Below are positions 42,291-52,146 of a DNA stretch of 64,000 bases, one piece after another. The notes below the pieces were generated by a model. It worked only from the letters and a program-made list of their open reading frames with translations, ran no database searches and was not told the origin of the DNA. Source of the DNA: Cylindrospermum sp. NIES-4074 (lineage in GTDB: Bacteria; Cyanobacteriota; Cyanobacteriia; Cyanobacteriales; Nostocaceae); NCBI GenBank assembly GCA_003994795.1, contig AP018269.1, positions 6,041,687 through 6,105,686 of the forward strand, given 5' to 3'. The position numbers and the translations under genes are program-made. How positions within the stretch are numbered: position 1 is the stretch's first letter; each line of letters starts with the position of its first letter.

Positions 42291-43520
42291 TTAATTGGTT
42301 CTGATGTTGATTTTTTGTAGCAGCTGTTCAACTTTTCCCAGCATCTCCTTATTCCCTTGCGATTGGAATAAATCTCTAGCTTTTGTGAGACTAGTTTTTG
42401 CCTCTTCTAGCTGTCCTTGCCTTCCCTGAGTAATTCCCAAATTATAGTGAGCTAAGGCATAGTTAGCATCAAGGCTAAGAGCTTTTTTGTATTGTGCGAT
42501 CGCTTCTTTGGCTTGGCCTTGATCGTCGAGAACGTTGCCCAAACTCATATAAGCGCCTTTATTATCTGGTTCCAGACGAATTACTGTTGTATACGCAGTC
42601 TTCGCTTCTGCTAGTTTGTTTTGATCGTAAAAAACGTTCCCTAAGTAAAAGTGAGCATCTACATACTTAGGATCGAGACTAATGGCTTTTTGAAACTGGG
42701 CGATCGCATCTTGCGGCTTACCTTGACGATACAGAGAAATTCCCAAACCATTGTAACTTAAGGGATTTTTCGGTTCTAGGCGAATCGCTGTTGTATATTC
42801 GACTATCGCTTCTGCTTCCTGATCTTGATTAGATAAAGCCTTACCTAAGTAATAATGAGCCGCTGCATAGTTAGGATCAATACTAATGGCTTTTTTGTAT
42901 TGGGCGATCGCTTCCTGTGGTTTATCCTGATCGTAGAGAGCATTGCCCAAACGTGCATAAGCTGGGGCAAACTTGGCATCAAGGCGAATAACTTCTGTAT
43001 ACTCAGCGATAGCTTCAGCTAGCTTATCTTGATTGTACAAAGCATTCCCCAAGTAGTAGCGAGCCTTGACATACTTGGGATCGAGGCTAATGGCTTTTTT
43101 GTATTGTGCGATCGCCTCGTCCAAATTATTCAGCCTTGTTAAAGTCAAACCCCAATTGAAATATGCTCCCGGTTCTTGCGGATCGAGGCTAATGGCTTTT
43201 TTATATTGTGCGATCGCATCTTGAGACTTACCTTGATCATCAAGAGTATTACCCAAAGCAATATAAGCTATTACAAACTTAGGTTCCAGTTCTATTGCTT
43301 GCCGAAAAGCTGCCTCTGCTCCTTTTAAATCCCCTTGATTATATAATTTCAGTCCCTGATCAAATTTAGCAACAGCATTTTTATTTTCAGGTAACGCCGC
43401 TAGAGTAGCTGTTTGAGAAGTTGATAAACCCAAATCCAGCGTTGTACCCAAAGCCGTATTAGCCTTGAACAAACATAAACTAATAATAGCCACAGCCAGC
43501 AGATTCTTAGTTTTTAGCAT
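42291..43520 (-). CDS. Secreted TPR protein
   Basis: This is a 409-residue protein with an N-terminal signal peptide (about residues 1-25, hydrophobic LLAVAIISLCLF) and nine to ten tandem tetratricopeptide repeats from about residue 55 to 390. Two repeat types alternate (AIAQYKKAISLDP and AIAEYTEVIRLD). At the DNA level the repeats are nearly identical (GCGATCGC recurs in each), so recent internal duplication is likely. TPR units form protein-binding scaffolds; the partner is unknown. It lies 18 bases downstream of cobA-hemD's start region, on the same strand. Confidence 0.88.
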   Translation of the reverse strand: MLKTKNLLAVAIISLCLFKANTALGTTLDLGLSTSQTATLAALPENKNAVAKFDQGLKLYNQGDLKGAEAAFRQAIELEPKFVIAYIALGNTLDDQGKSQDAIAQYKKAISLDPQEPGAYFNWGLTLTRLNNLDEAIAQYKKAISLDPKYVKARYYLGNALYNQDKLAEAIAEYTEVIRLDAKFAPAYARLGNALYDQDKPQEAIAQYKKAISIDPNYAAAHYYLGKALSNQDQEAEAIVEYTTAIRLEPKNPLSYNGLGISLYRQGKPQDAIAQFQKAISLDPKYVDAHFYLGNVFYDQNKLAEAKTAYTTVIRLEPDNKGAYMSLGNVLDDQGQAKEAIAQYKKALSLDANYALAHYNLGITQGRQGQLEEAKTSLTKARDLFQSQGNKEMLGKVEQLLQKINIRTN

Positions 43521-43821
43521 TGTTAATAAATACCCAGTTTTTTATCAACCTAGTTTTTCTCAGTTTACTCTCAAAATCACTTTAATTTCTACCATAGTCA
43601 TTAAATAGTTTTATGAAAATTCTACTTTGCTCGTTTTTCTGTTTATTAAAAACCAATTAAATTATCTGTGTTTATCTGTGTTTATCTGTGGTTTAATACT
43701 CATAATTAATATTTATCTTGGCAAAATTCTATTATTTTTAATAAATTTCATGATATATAATCATTAACGCACCAATATAAATGGTGCGTTACCTTAGCAA
43801 AAGAGATAAAGCAATCTACAA
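43521..43821. other. Intergenic region with a 9-nt repeat and a strong hairpin
   Basis: TTATCTGTG-type 9-mers repeat three times at about 43662-43690. TAACGCACCA/TGGTGCGTTA at 43765-43791 is a perfect 10-bp stem that may terminate the gene at 43822-44289. No gene is seen. Confidence 0.6.
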
Positions 43822-44289
43822 TTAACTTGACTTAGCGCTAATTTTAGTTAACAGATTATTTATCTGTTCAGCCCTTTGCGGTTGGCGCTGTTTTAGCAAC
43901 AAATCTTTAGCTTGAATCAAGTTATTTTTAGCTTCTACTTCTTGATTTTGTTGCATCAGAATATTTGCCAAACGCAAGTAAGCATCAGCATTTTTCGGAC
44001 TGCGGCGAATTACTTGGGCAAATAACTCCTTTGCTTCTTCAACTTTGCCCTGCTGGCTTAAAATATCTCCCAACAGCAAGCGCACCACATCATTAGTAGA
44101 GTTGATAGAAATCACTTTGCGAAAAGCTGCTTCAGCACCTTGGTAATCTTTCGCTTCATAAAGATTAACTCCTTTTTGAAAAGAGTTAGAGGTAATCAAA
44201 GTTTTCACAGAGAAATAACCAAGCAGAGAGAGACTGGAAACCACCGCTAAAATAGCAATAATATCAGTTGTTTGCCAATTTTCTAACAT
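43822..44289 (-). CDS. Membrane-anchored TPR protein
   Basis: This is a protein of about 155 residues with one N-terminal membrane segment (IIAILAVVSSLSLLGYFSV) and two to three TPR units (DYQGAEAAFRKVISINS, and VEEAKELFAQVIRRSPKNAD). The ATG at 44289 lies five bases past the stop of the phytyltransferase gene, so the two are translationally close. A TTG in frame further upstream would overlap that gene. It may act with the neighbouring membrane enzyme or be an unrelated scaffold. Confidence 0.82.
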   Translation of the reverse strand: MLENWQTTDIIAILAVVSSLSLLGYFSVKTLITSNSFQKGVNLYEAKDYQGAEAAFRKVISINSTNDVVRLLLGDILSQQGKVEEAKELFAQVIRRSPKNADAYLRLANILMQQNQEVEAKNNLIQAKDLLLKQRQPQRAEQINNLLTKISAKSS

Positions 44290-44293
44290 AATT

Positions 44294-45235
44294 TTAAGCC
44301 AAAAGACAGGCAACAGGAAAAATCAGATATTCAAGGAAAAAGAGTTTCCAAATAAATTGATAAAATCGAGCAATCGCACTTTTATCTTGCAAGTCAACAG
44401 TCCGACTTTGCCACCACATTACAACCAGCAAGACTAGATGACTTATCACCAAAAATATAGAGTTAACTGCATCGATACGCAGCAAACCCACAAAAATCAT
44501 CCCCAAATAGCAGACAGTTAACACCCACAGCGCGAGATTAAACACTGCTTGCTGCCCAAGTTGGATGGTGAAAGTAGTGATATTGTACAGGCGATCGCCT
44601 TCCATGTCGGGGATATCTTTAAAAATGGCGATCGCAAAGGTAAACACCAAAACAAATAACGTCAGCACCCATACCGCAGCCGGAATCAATTGGCTTTGTT
44701 GCAATACCCAGCTAAAATGTAAAAACAGCCCTAAATTTACAATTGTTCCCCGCACAGAAAAAATACACAATGCTGCCCAAAAAGGAAATTGCTTTAAGCG
44801 AATTGGTGGTAAAGAATAAGCCGTGCCAATTGCCAAACTAATAACCACCATTCCCAGTAAAAAAGGGCCAGTTAACCAAGCCAAGACTAATGCTGAAATC
44901 CCGGTAACAATGACAATTAACTGCCCTTGCTCCCTGGAAAATTCTCCAGATGCTAGCGGTAAATTAGGCTTATTAATCTTGTCAATTTCAATATCTTCTA
45001 ATTGATTTAACCCCACAATATAGATATTGCCACATAAACAGGAAATCCACGTTCCCAAAACTTGCCCAAAATGAATATCTGCAAACTTGGTTGAGGATAC
45101 AGCCACCGCCACCAAATATAAACCCAACACACTCAAACTTGTACCAATAATCGTATGTGGACGGGAAAACTTCCACAAAGCATACAGCCAATTTCCCTGA
45201 AAACTAGGAGATTTTTGTCCAGAAAACTGATTCAT
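44294..45235 (-). CDS. hpt: Homogentisate phytyltransferase
   Basis: This is a 313-residue UbiA-family prenyltransferase with eight or nine transmembrane segments. It condenses homogentisate with phytyl diphosphate, the committed step of tocopherol synthesis. The two Asp-rich metal-diphosphate motifs are NQLEDIEIDKINKPNLPLAS (about residues 75-94) and KDIPDMEGDRLYN (about 210-222). The tocopherol methyltransferase is 50 bases upstream on the same strand, which strengthens the assignment over other UbiA members. Confidence 0.88.
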   Translation of the reverse strand: MNQFSGQKSPSFQGNWLYALWKFSRPHTIIGTSLSVLGLYLVAVAVSSTKFADIHFGQVLGTWISCLCGNIYIVGLNQLEDIEIDKINKPNLPLASGEFSREQGQLIVIVTGISALVLAWLTGPFLLGMVVISLAIGTAYSLPPIRLKQFPFWAALCIFSVRGTIVNLGLFLHFSWVLQQSQLIPAAVWVLTLFVLVFTFAIAIFKDIPDMEGDRLYNITTFTIQLGQQAVFNLALWVLTVCYLGMIFVGLLRIDAVNSIFLVISHLVLLVVMWWQSRTVDLQDKSAIARFYQFIWKLFFLEYLIFPVACLLA

Positions 45236-45285
45236 TTTCTACTCTCTACACCTGAAACTATTTCTTCTGCCTTCTACCTTTTGCC

Positions 45286-46128
45286 TCATTTATTTCCACA
45301 CAACAGCCCAAACTGAATCAACCCTCGCTGATAACCGCGACGCATCAACCCTAGTGATAATGCCCCTTGAATCGTACTCCAACCCGAAAGCAGTAACCCA
45401 ATAAATGCTTGGGGAGTGAATGCCGAATCAATCACGACATTCCAAAATGGGGCTACAGCGGTTGACCAATCAGCAGTACGGATATTGTTTAATGGGAGTT
45501 GAAGTGCGATCGCTTGATACTCTGGCAAAGAAATCACATAAGGCAAGCAATACACCCGATAAATGTCCTGCAAGTGCTTTTGTTCATCTGCCGTTAGTGG
45601 TAATTCATCAGTCGGTCGATGACACCAAGTCACCATAATCAAAGTACCACCAGGCTTTAACACCCGATAGCACTCTTGCATAAACTTGGTTTTATCTGGC
45701 ATATGTTCACCGCTTTCTAGCGACCATACCAAGTCAAAAGAATTATCAGCAAAAGGCATTGCTTGAGCATTGGCCACCAGAAACTGACTTCTGGCACTCA
45801 AATTAGCCTCCAAGGCACGTTCTGTGGCTCTGGCGGCTTGTACAGGACTCAGGGTAATCCCTGTAGCCCTGGCATTAAACTTTTCTGCCAAGTAGAGAGA
45901 ACTGCCACCGATGCCACAACCCACATCTAGGATATTATCTGCTACCTGTACCCCCGCCCAATTTAGCAATTCTTCAATTAAATCAATTTGCGCCAAACGG
46001 CGGTCTTTTTTCTGGGTACCGTCTGGGCCATAGTAGCCGTGATGCATATGCTCCCCCCAAATCTGTTCCCATAAACCGGAGGAAGCATCGTAAAATTGCT
46101 GAATTTGCTGGTAAAGTGTTGCACTCAT
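45286..46128 (-). CDS. Tocopherol O-methyltransferase (gamma-TMT type)
   Basis: This is a 280-residue SAM-dependent methyltransferase. NILDVGCGIGGSSLYLAEKF (about residues 63-82) is the SAM-binding motif. HMHHGYYGPDG near the N-terminus and the WSLESGEHMPDK segment are typical of gamma-tocopherol methyltransferases and related sterol-type enzymes. It converts gamma- to alpha-tocopherol, using the product of the pathway begun by the adjacent phytyltransferase. Methylation of another prenylquinone cannot be excluded. Confidence 0.82.
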   Translation of the reverse strand: MSATLYQQIQQFYDASSGLWEQIWGEHMHHGYYGPDGTQKKDRRLAQIDLIEELLNWAGVQVADNILDVGCGIGGSSLYLAEKFNARATGITLSPVQAARATERALEANLSARSQFLVANAQAMPFADNSFDLVWSLESGEHMPDKTKFMQECYRVLKPGGTLIMVTWCHRPTDELPLTADEQKHLQDIYRVYCLPYVISLPEYQAIALQLPLNNIRTADWSTAVAPFWNVVIDSAFTPQAFIGLLLSGWSTIQGALSLGLMRRGYQRGLIQFGLLCGNK

Positions 46129-46381
46129 GAATCAAACAGGATAAAGACTAAGAAGAATTTAAAAAAAACATACAGGTAGGCTACCATGTGTGTTTTTAAT
46201 AATATAAGGCTGTTTTTGTTTCCCAGGCGCGTAGCTCCCAGCTACTCCTCCCCGAAAAAACCAATGATTTTAGCCAAATGTGCTATTTTTCCCTTAATTC
46301 CCATATACTCAGCAGCCAAGTTGCCTACCAATATCACTTTTTCTCCATTTTTAATTATTAATTTTGAATTTTTAATTGTTT

Positions 46382-47716
46382 ATGACTGTTGCTCGCACAA
46401 TTTGCTTGGGATTTCTGGCTGTTATTGTCGTAGGAACTATCCTGTTGATGATGCCTTTCTCAACTACTGATGGTAAATGGAATGACTTAATTGTGGCGCT
46501 TTTTACCTCAACTTCTGCCGTTTGCGTGACAGGTTTATCAGTAGTTGATCCTGGTACTTATTTTTCCTTTTGGGGTCAATTATTTATTGCCTTGTTGGCT
46601 CAGGTGGGGGGGTTGGGCTATATGACAACTACCACTTTTTTAATTTTGCTAATTGGGCGCAAGTTCGATATGCGGCAAAAAATTGCCATTCAACAAGCTT
46701 TAGACCGACCAGGAATGAGTGGCAGCGCTCAAGTTATTCGTTCAATCATTGCCACAACCTTGATTTTTGAAATCACAGGTGTATTTTTATTGCTGCCAGC
46801 TTTTGTACCTGATCATGGATGGTCACAAGGACTATGGTTAGCAATTTTTCACAGCATTAATGCTTGGAATAATGCTGGTTTTAGTTTGTTTAAAGATAAT
46901 TTAATTGGCTATCAGTCATCTTTTTTAGTCGTTTTCACAATTACCAGCTTAATTATCTTTGGGGGTATTGGTTATCAAGTTATTTTGGAAATGTACATTT
47001 GGTTACGCAATCGCTTTCTGAAAAAAACAAATAATGTAGGATTTACTCTTGATTTTAAAGTTGCAACTAGTACAACACTAATATTATTAGTGTTTGGTAC
47101 AATTGCCTTTTTCTGTATAGAGTTAAGAAATCAACAAACATTTGGTTCGCTGAATTTACGTGACCAATTATTAGTAGCTTGGTTTCAATCTGTGACTCCC
47201 AGAACTGCTGGATTTAACACCATTGACATCGGCAAAATGACCACTGCTGGTTTATTTATTATGATTGCCCTCATGTTTATTGGCGCTAGCCCAGGGGGTA
47301 CAGGAGGCGGGATGAAAACCACAACACTAAGAGTGCTGACGAGTTGTACAAAAACAATTCTTCAGGGGAAAGAAGAAGTTTTATTGTATGAGCGAAAAAT
47401 AGCAGTATCCTTAATTTTAAAAGCTGTTGGTGTGTTAGTGGGTTCAATAGTTACTGTAATTTTATCTACAATTTTAATTGCCCTCACAGATCCACAATTA
47501 GATTTTATTCAAATTCTGTTTGAAGTGGTATCAGCTTTTGCTACTGTGGGACTTTCTACAGGTATTACTGCGAGTATTTCCACAGCAGCAAAAATCATCT
47601 TAATTGCCACAATGTATATTGGCAGAGTTGGTGTTTTGCTACTGATGTCAGCTTTATTAGGAGATCCCCGTCCTACCAGAATTCACTATCCTGAAGAGAA
47701 TTTACTCGTGGGATAA
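46382..47716 (+). CDS. ktrB: Potassium uptake protein KtrB (TrkH family)
   Basis: This is a 444-residue membrane channel subunit with four pore-loop repeats. The filter loops read STSAVCVTGLS, SINAWNNAGFSLF, SVTPRTAGFNTI and SAFATVGLSTG; each holds the conserved Gly. The likely ATG is at 46382, six bases inside a TTG-started frame. It transports K+ (with Na+) and is gated by the KtrA protein encoded 41 bases downstream. K+ uptake of this type supports osmotic and salt adaptation. Confidence 0.93.
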   Translation: MTVARTICLGFLAVIVVGTILLMMPFSTTDGKWNDLIVALFTSTSAVCVTGLSVVDPGTYFSFWGQLFIALLAQVGGLGYMTTTTFLILLIGRKFDMRQKIAIQQALDRPGMSGSAQVIRSIIATTLIFEITGVFLLLPAFVPDHGWSQGLWLAIFHSINAWNNAGFSLFKDNLIGYQSSFLVVFTITSLIIFGGIGYQVILEMYIWLRNRFLKKTNNVGFTLDFKVATSTTLILLVFGTIAFFCIELRNQQTFGSLNLRDQLLVAWFQSVTPRTAGFNTIDIGKMTTAGLFIMIALMFIGASPGGTGGGMKTTTLRVLTSCTKTILQGKEEVLLYERKIAVSLILKAVGVLVGSIVTVILSTILIALTDPQLDFIQILFEVVSAFATVGLSTGITASISTAAKIILIATMYIGRVGVLLLMSALLGDPRPTRIHYPEENLLVG

Positions 47717-47757
47717 TTAAACGAAATTGGGAAAACATGATAAATAACTAATAAATT

Positions 47758-48453
47758 ATGCCTCTTTCATCATTAAACTTTCTTCGCACTTTACGTAAAG
47801 ATAATCAGCAATTTGCTGTCATTGGGTTAGGTCGCTTTGGTCGCTCTGTATGTTCAACACTACACAAGTTAGGCTACCAAGTGCTGGCAACAGATATTGA
47901 CGAAAAACGGGTATCAGAAGCATTAACTGAACAAATAGTTGGTCATGCTTTGCTATTAGACTCTACTGAACCAGCTGCACTCAAAGAAGCTGGAATTTTT
48001 GAATTTGATACAGTAATTGTGGCCATAGGCAACTACATTCAAGAAAGTATTATCACCACCCTAAATGTGAAAGAGGGTGGTGTACCTCACGTAATTGCTA
48101 AGGCTTCTAGTGAAGTTCACTTCAAGCTGTTAAAGCGCGTGGGTGCAGATCATGTAGTTTTTCCTGAATATGAGGCAGGTTGTGCCTTAGCACGTACACT
48201 CACTAAACCCTCAATTATCGAGCGATTTGACCTTGACCCAGATAACAGCATTGTAGAGTTGATTGTCCCTGATGAATTTCATGGCAAGACTATCACCGAG
48301 ATCCAACTTCGTAGCCGTTATGGTTTGAATTTGCTGGCTGTTAGTCAGAATGGTAAATTTCTGATTAATCCTGAACCCACTAAGCGTTTAGAACGTGGTA
48401 CGGCAATGGTGGTTATTGGCTGCAACAAAGATATTAATCGCTTGCCAATTTAA
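47758..48453 (+). CDS. ktrA: Potassium uptake regulatory subunit KtrA (TrkA family)
   Basis: This is a 231-residue RCK protein with an N-terminal Rossmann nucleotide-binding domain (FAVIGLGRFGRSVCSTL, about residues 17-33) and a C-terminal TrkA_C domain (SIVELIVPDEFHGKTITE). It forms a ring on KtrB and gates the channel through ATP/ADP or NAD binding. It follows ktrB by 41 bases in the same operon and ends at a strong hairpin. Confidence 0.95.
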   Translation: MPLSSLNFLRTLRKDNQQFAVIGLGRFGRSVCSTLHKLGYQVLATDIDEKRVSEALTEQIVGHALLLDSTEPAALKEAGIFEFDTVIVAIGNYIQESIITTLNVKEGGVPHVIAKASSEVHFKLLKRVGADHVVFPEYEAGCALARTLTKPSIIERFDLDPDNSIVELIVPDEFHGKTITEIQLRSRYGLNLLAVSQNGKFLINPEPTKRLERGTAMVVIGCNKDINRLPI

Positions 48454-48471
48454 GGTTTAGGGTTGGTAGAA

Positions 48472-48502
48472 ACCCCAGGTTCAGGTGAAGCCAACCTGGG
48501 GT
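48472..48502. terminator. Bidirectional terminator between ktrA and a TPR gene
   Basis: ACCCCAGGTT and AACCTGGGGT form a perfect 10-bp stem with an 11-base loop, 18 bases after the ktrA stop. The genes on either side converge, and T-rich sequence follows on the right. Confidence 0.75.
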
Positions 48503-48509
48503 AGTTGAT

Positions 48510-49619
48510 TTATTTGTTTTCTGGCGTTGCGCTAGGAAATGTTGATGGGCTTTGTGGTTGTTCAACAGGGATAATAATTACACTGTCAGGATTGGCTGGT
48601 GTTTGTGCAGGAGTAGCTGTTTGACTGACTTGAGGTTTCTTTGGTGCTAGTTGCTGGGCAATTTGCTGTACTAGCTGGTCAGTTTTCTCAGCTTGTTCAG
48701 TATTGCCTTGTTCACGGTATTCTTTACTAGCACGTTTCAATGCTCGACTGGCTTTCTTGAGTTCGCCCTGATTGTATAAAGTCACGCCTAAGTTATGGTA
48801 GGCTGAGGCGTTTTTGGGATTTTGGAGGATAGCTTGTTGGTAAATGGGAATAGCTTCAGAAGCTTGACCTTGAATAACTATGAGACTGCCCAAGTTGTTG
48901 TAAGCTATGGCGTTGCTAGGATCTAGCCTTAAGGCTTGCCGATAGGAGGCGATCGCTTGTTCTATTTGTCCTTCTCTTTGCTGGGCGATCGCTAAATTAA
49001 AGTAAGCGTTAGCGTTACTACCATCAAAATTAATTGCTTGCTGGTAAGAAGCGATCGCTTCCTGTAGCTGTCCTTGTTGGTGTAGTAGCAACCCTAAGTT
49101 ATAGTGAGCATTTGCCATTGTCGGATTGATCACCAAACTCTGACGGTAAGCTGTAATCGCGGCTTCTTGTTGTCCTTGTCGTTGCAACGCTAGCGCTAAG
49201 TTGTAATAACCATCGCCAGAATTAGGACTCAGCCTGATCGCCTCTCCATATTCTTGCACAGCCACGTCCAGACGATTTTGCTGCATCAGGATATTGCCTA
49301 GATAATTCCGCGCTGCCCCAATATTAGAATCTCGCTGCAACGCCTTGCGAAAGGCAGTTTCTGCACCTTGGAAATCGGTGCGGTTATAGAGTGTCACTCC
49401 CTGCTGGAAAAAGCTAGCTGCTTCCAAATCCTCAGAAACTAAACTCTGCGCCAATACTTTGCTTGCTGGTAAAACAGTAATTATCGGTAAAGCCAACGCC
49501 AAAAACGCAGAAGAAGCAAATAAAAGTCCCAATAGTGGCTTTTGCTGATGAGAACTTCTGCAAAATGCCATTTTCAACAAACCGTGTAACCACTGTGAAG
49601 TTTGATAATTTTTAGACAT
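48510..49619 (-). CDS. Secreted TPR protein with Gln/Pro-rich tail
   Basis: This is a protein of about 369 residues from the ATG at 49619. A hydrophobic N-terminal segment (LLGLLFASSAFLALALPII) acts as signal peptide or anchor. Seven or eight TPR units follow (for example AVQEYGEAIRLSPNSGDGYY and AIASYRQALRLDPSNAIAYN). A low-complexity tail (last 55 residues, Gln/Pro/Thr-rich) ends the protein. It probably serves as a periplasmic scaffold. A TTG three codons upstream is a less likely start. Confidence 0.87.
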   Translation of the reverse strand: MSKNYQTSQWLHGLLKMAFCRSSHQQKPLLGLLFASSAFLALALPIITVLPASKVLAQSLVSEDLEAASFFQQGVTLYNRTDFQGAETAFRKALQRDSNIGAARNYLGNILMQQNRLDVAVQEYGEAIRLSPNSGDGYYNLALALQRQGQQEAAITAYRQSLVINPTMANAHYNLGLLLHQQGQLQEAIASYQQAINFDGSNANAYFNLAIAQQREGQIEQAIASYRQALRLDPSNAIAYNNLGSLIVIQGQASEAIPIYQQAILQNPKNASAYHNLGVTLYNQGELKKASRALKRASKEYREQGNTEQAEKTDQLVQQIAQQLAPKKPQVSQTATPAQTPANPDSVIIIPVEQPQSPSTFPSATPENK

Positions 49620-49708
49620 GAGTGGCAAACCTGTACTTATAGTTAGCTCCTTACTAAGTCAGAGTACCCATTAAATAAATTAAAAATTCAAAATTCAAAA
49701 TTCAAAAT

Positions 49709-51031
49709 TCAAAATTCCTGCCTCAAAGTTGCTTCTGGCAAAATTAGCATGGCATCACCGAAAGAATAAAAACGATATCGTGAGGCGATCGCTTCTTGGT
49801 AAATTTTCAATAACCTTTTTCTACCAATTAAAGCGCTTACCAGCATCAGCAAACTGGAACGCGGCAGGTGAAAATTAGTGATTAAACCATCTACCACGCG
49901 CCATTGATAGCCAGGATAAATAAATAAGTCAGTTTTGCCGACAAATGGTTGCAAATCCCCCAAATGCGCCGCCCCTTCTAAAGCGCGTACTGCCGTTGTC
50001 CCCACAGCAATAATCCGCCCGCCTGCTGCTTTGGTGGCGCGGATTTGCTCAACTGTAGCTGCGGGAACTTCAATCCATTCTTTATGCATTTGGTGAGTGG
50101 TGACATCTTCCACTTCCACAGGGCGAAAAGTGCCTACACCAACGTGTAGCGTGACAAAAGCTTGATTAATTTGGCGATCGCGCAACTTTTGCAATAATTC
50201 TGGAGTAAAGTGCAATCCTGCTGTCGGAGCTGCGATCGCTCCTAGCTGCTTGGCGTAAACTGTCTGATACTGCTCATCATCAGCGGCTGAAGCAGTAATA
50301 TAAGGTGGCAGAGGTACTTCCCCAAATTGGTCTAACAGATGCACCAGAGACGTTCCCGGCGGCAAATCAAATTGCAGCAACCGTCCCCCAGTCGCCGCAT
50401 CCGTTTCCAACACCGTAGCCGTTAATTGAGTGTGGAGTGCTGAGTGCTGAGTGCTGAGTGTGGAGTGCTGAGTGCTGAGTGCTGAGTGTGGAGTGCTGAG
50501 TGCTGAGTGCTGAGTGCTGAGTGCTGAGGAGATAAATTCTTCTTTCCCCCCATTTCCCCCATCTCCCCCATCTCCCCCATCTCCCCCATCTCCCCCATAT
50601 TCCCCAACTCTCTTGGCGTCAAAAACAATCTTCGTCCCTAACTTGAAGCGTTTTCCTGGCTTAACCAAGGCTAACCAACAATTATGTTGCCGCTCCTCCA
50701 ATAGCAAAACTTCTATTTCGGCACCAGTGGATTTATGGCCATATAATCGCGCTGGCATGACTCGCGTATTATTCATCACCAGCAAATCACCAGATTGTAG
50801 CAGATCAGGCAAATCCCGGAAAATGTGATGTAGGGGTAGCGTTTCCTGTCCTGTGCTGGGAGAATTTACCACCAGTAACCGAGAGCTATCTCTGGGAACT
50901 GCTGGGTTTTGGGCAATGAGTTCTGGAGGCAATTCGTAATCATACCCAGCTAATGAACAATCTAGTTGAAAATCTTCAGCCTCTGAGCTAGATATTTCGT
51001 TCAAGTGGGCTTGTCTTAAGCTGTCAGTCAT
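49709..51031 (-). CDS. queA: S-adenosylmethionine:tRNA ribosyltransferase-isomerase with repeat-derived insert
   Basis: This 440-residue enzyme makes epoxyqueuosine in tRNA anticodons. Conserved segments include [45 protein letters not shown] and [16 protein letters not shown]. QueA is normally about 345-360 residues. The excess is a low-complexity insert at about residues 146-202, encoded by tandem repeats at about 50426-50600. It reads GGD repeated, then STQHSAL-type repeats, and returns to the normal sequence ([18 protein letters not shown]). The frame is kept open across the insert, so the enzyme may still work if the insert forms a surface loop. Confidence 0.95.
   Translation of the reverse strand: MTDSLRQAHLNEISSSEAEDFQLDCSLAGYDYELPPELIAQNPAVPRDSSRLLVVNSPSTGQETLPLHHIFRDLPDLLQSGDLLVMNNTRVMPARLYGHKSTGAEIEVLLLEERQHNCWLALVKPGKRFKLGTKIVFDAKRVGEYGGDGGDGGDGGDGGNGGKEEFISSALSTQHSALSTPHSALSTQHSTLSTQHSALHTQLTATVLETDAATGGRLLQFDLPPGTSLVHLLDQFGEVPLPPYITASAADDEQYQTVYAKQLGAIAAPTAGLHFTPELLQKLRDRQINQAFVTLHVGVGTFRPVEVEDVTTHQMHKEWIEVPAATVEQIRATKAAGGRIIAVGTTAVRALEGAAHLGDLQPFVGKTDLFIYPGYQWRVVDGLITNFHLPRSSLLMLVSALIGRKRLLKIYQEAIASRYRFYSFGDAMLILPEATLRQEF
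50426..50600. repeat. In-frame tandem repeats inside queA
   Basis: Heptamers of AGTGCTG/AGTGTGG type (about 50436-50528) are followed by ATCTCCCCC-type 9-mers (about 50549-50597). In queA's frame the 9-mers encode GGD repeats and the 7-mers, whose triple length is 21 bases, encode a repeating seven-residue pattern. Intergenic STRRs like these occur elsewhere in the window; this one sits within a conserved gene. Confidence 0.93.
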
Positions 51032-51697
51032 CTCAGTAATAACAATTGGCGCAAGTTTTAGCAGATGAGAAAAATTTATCTACCTAACATCTAACATCAG
51101 TCGGCAGCAAGATATCAGTTTTAACGGACTTGGGCTATGAGAGGAAATAAATCATTCCCAGGGGGGTTGCGATATTAATAGAGTAATGATAAAAGTTATC
51201 AGTCTATCTCTATTAGTATGATTTAACTTAGTATGATTTAACTACATTTTTATTCTCTACTTACTACTAGTACAGCGCGGCGTAAATAAACCACCCGTTC
51301 CACATCAATGAAACGCTTACGCTGTATTCATTTTGAATTTTGAATTTTGCGTAAAGTCTGAGCGGAGGTTTCCTCCGTTCGTCGAACGCGAGCAGCGTCT
51401 CGCAGAGAAGACGTTGCCGCAGGCATCAGAACTTTCCAAGACGAATTTTGAATTTTGAATTCCGCCCTGCGGTACTAGTTTCGGTTGAGCAAAGTGGCTT
51501 ACCACCATTCTTGGTAAAAACATTATCGGCCAATTTCATCCAGAGACTTTATGATTGGTAGTATTGGGTAATCAAGAAACATCAAGAAAAATTGGGTAGA
51601 CCTCCCCATATAAAAACGGGGGCTTTTACCCTACCGGGAACAGCGATCTATTAGCGAATATAGAGAAGTAGGATTGGCTTTGATCCCAAGCACCAAC
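51032..51697. other. Gene-free region between queA and a small conserved gene
   Basis: No gene is supported. Repeats of TTTTGAATTTTGAA flank a G+C-rich palindromic patch at about 51350-51430 (with GGAGGTTTCCTCC and CGAACGCGAGCAGCGTCTCG). AT-rich stretches near 51180-51250 may hold the divergent queA promoter. Confidence 0.5.
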
Positions 51698-52087
51698 ATG
51701 GAATATTTATATTACCTGGCAAATGCCAGTCTAACCCTGAGGGTCGTTCAATACCTGCACGGCAGACCCCAAACACCTGTTTCCTTCCTTACCGTAATTC
51801 ATCAAATCGATGGCTGGGTGGTTAGGATCAAACTCAGAAGTCAAATCTCTTCCCAAGAAGATGGCGATTTTCGGGCTTTTCTCAATGAATTAGGAATTAG
51901 CTACGAGCCACCAATGAGAGTGCAAATGGCACTTTGGAGTTTGGAAGCCGGACAGTGCCCCGTAGACGTAATGCGTCGCTATCAAGTGGCGATCGTGTCT
52001 CACGGTAGTCCAGAGAGAGATGAAATTGAGGCGTTCCGTCAACAATTTGTCCGTGGTTTGGGCTATTGTCCAGAAACCCTAGCGTAA
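51698..52087 (+). CDS. Small conserved-type cyanobacterial protein, function unknown
   Basis: This is a protein of about 129 residues from the ATG at 51698 (a TTG in frame 24 bases upstream adds eight residues). MEYLYYLANASLTLRVVQYL opens a helical region. VSFLTVIHQIDGWVVRIKLR and the following beta strands suggest a small alpha/beta fold. Near the end a GSPERDEIEAFRQQF helix is seen. No catalytic motif, signal or membrane segment is evident. It converges with yraN. Confidence 0.75.
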   Translation: MEYLYYLANASLTLRVVQYLHGRPQTPVSFLTVIHQIDGWVVRIKLRSQISSQEDGDFRAFLNELGISYEPPMRVQMALWSLEAGQCPVDVMRRYQVAIVSHGSPERDEIEAFRQQFVRGLGYCPETLA

Positions 52088-52146
52088 TCCCAATTGGCGA
52101 TCGCGCTCTTACAAAAATCATAGGTAATTGTTCATTGCTCCATAAC

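Noticed and set aside
50422-50628. Alternative minus-strand ORF across the queA repeats
   Set aside because: Low-complexity tandem repeats are open in several frames. The queA frame continues into conserved enzyme sequence on both sides and is the real one.
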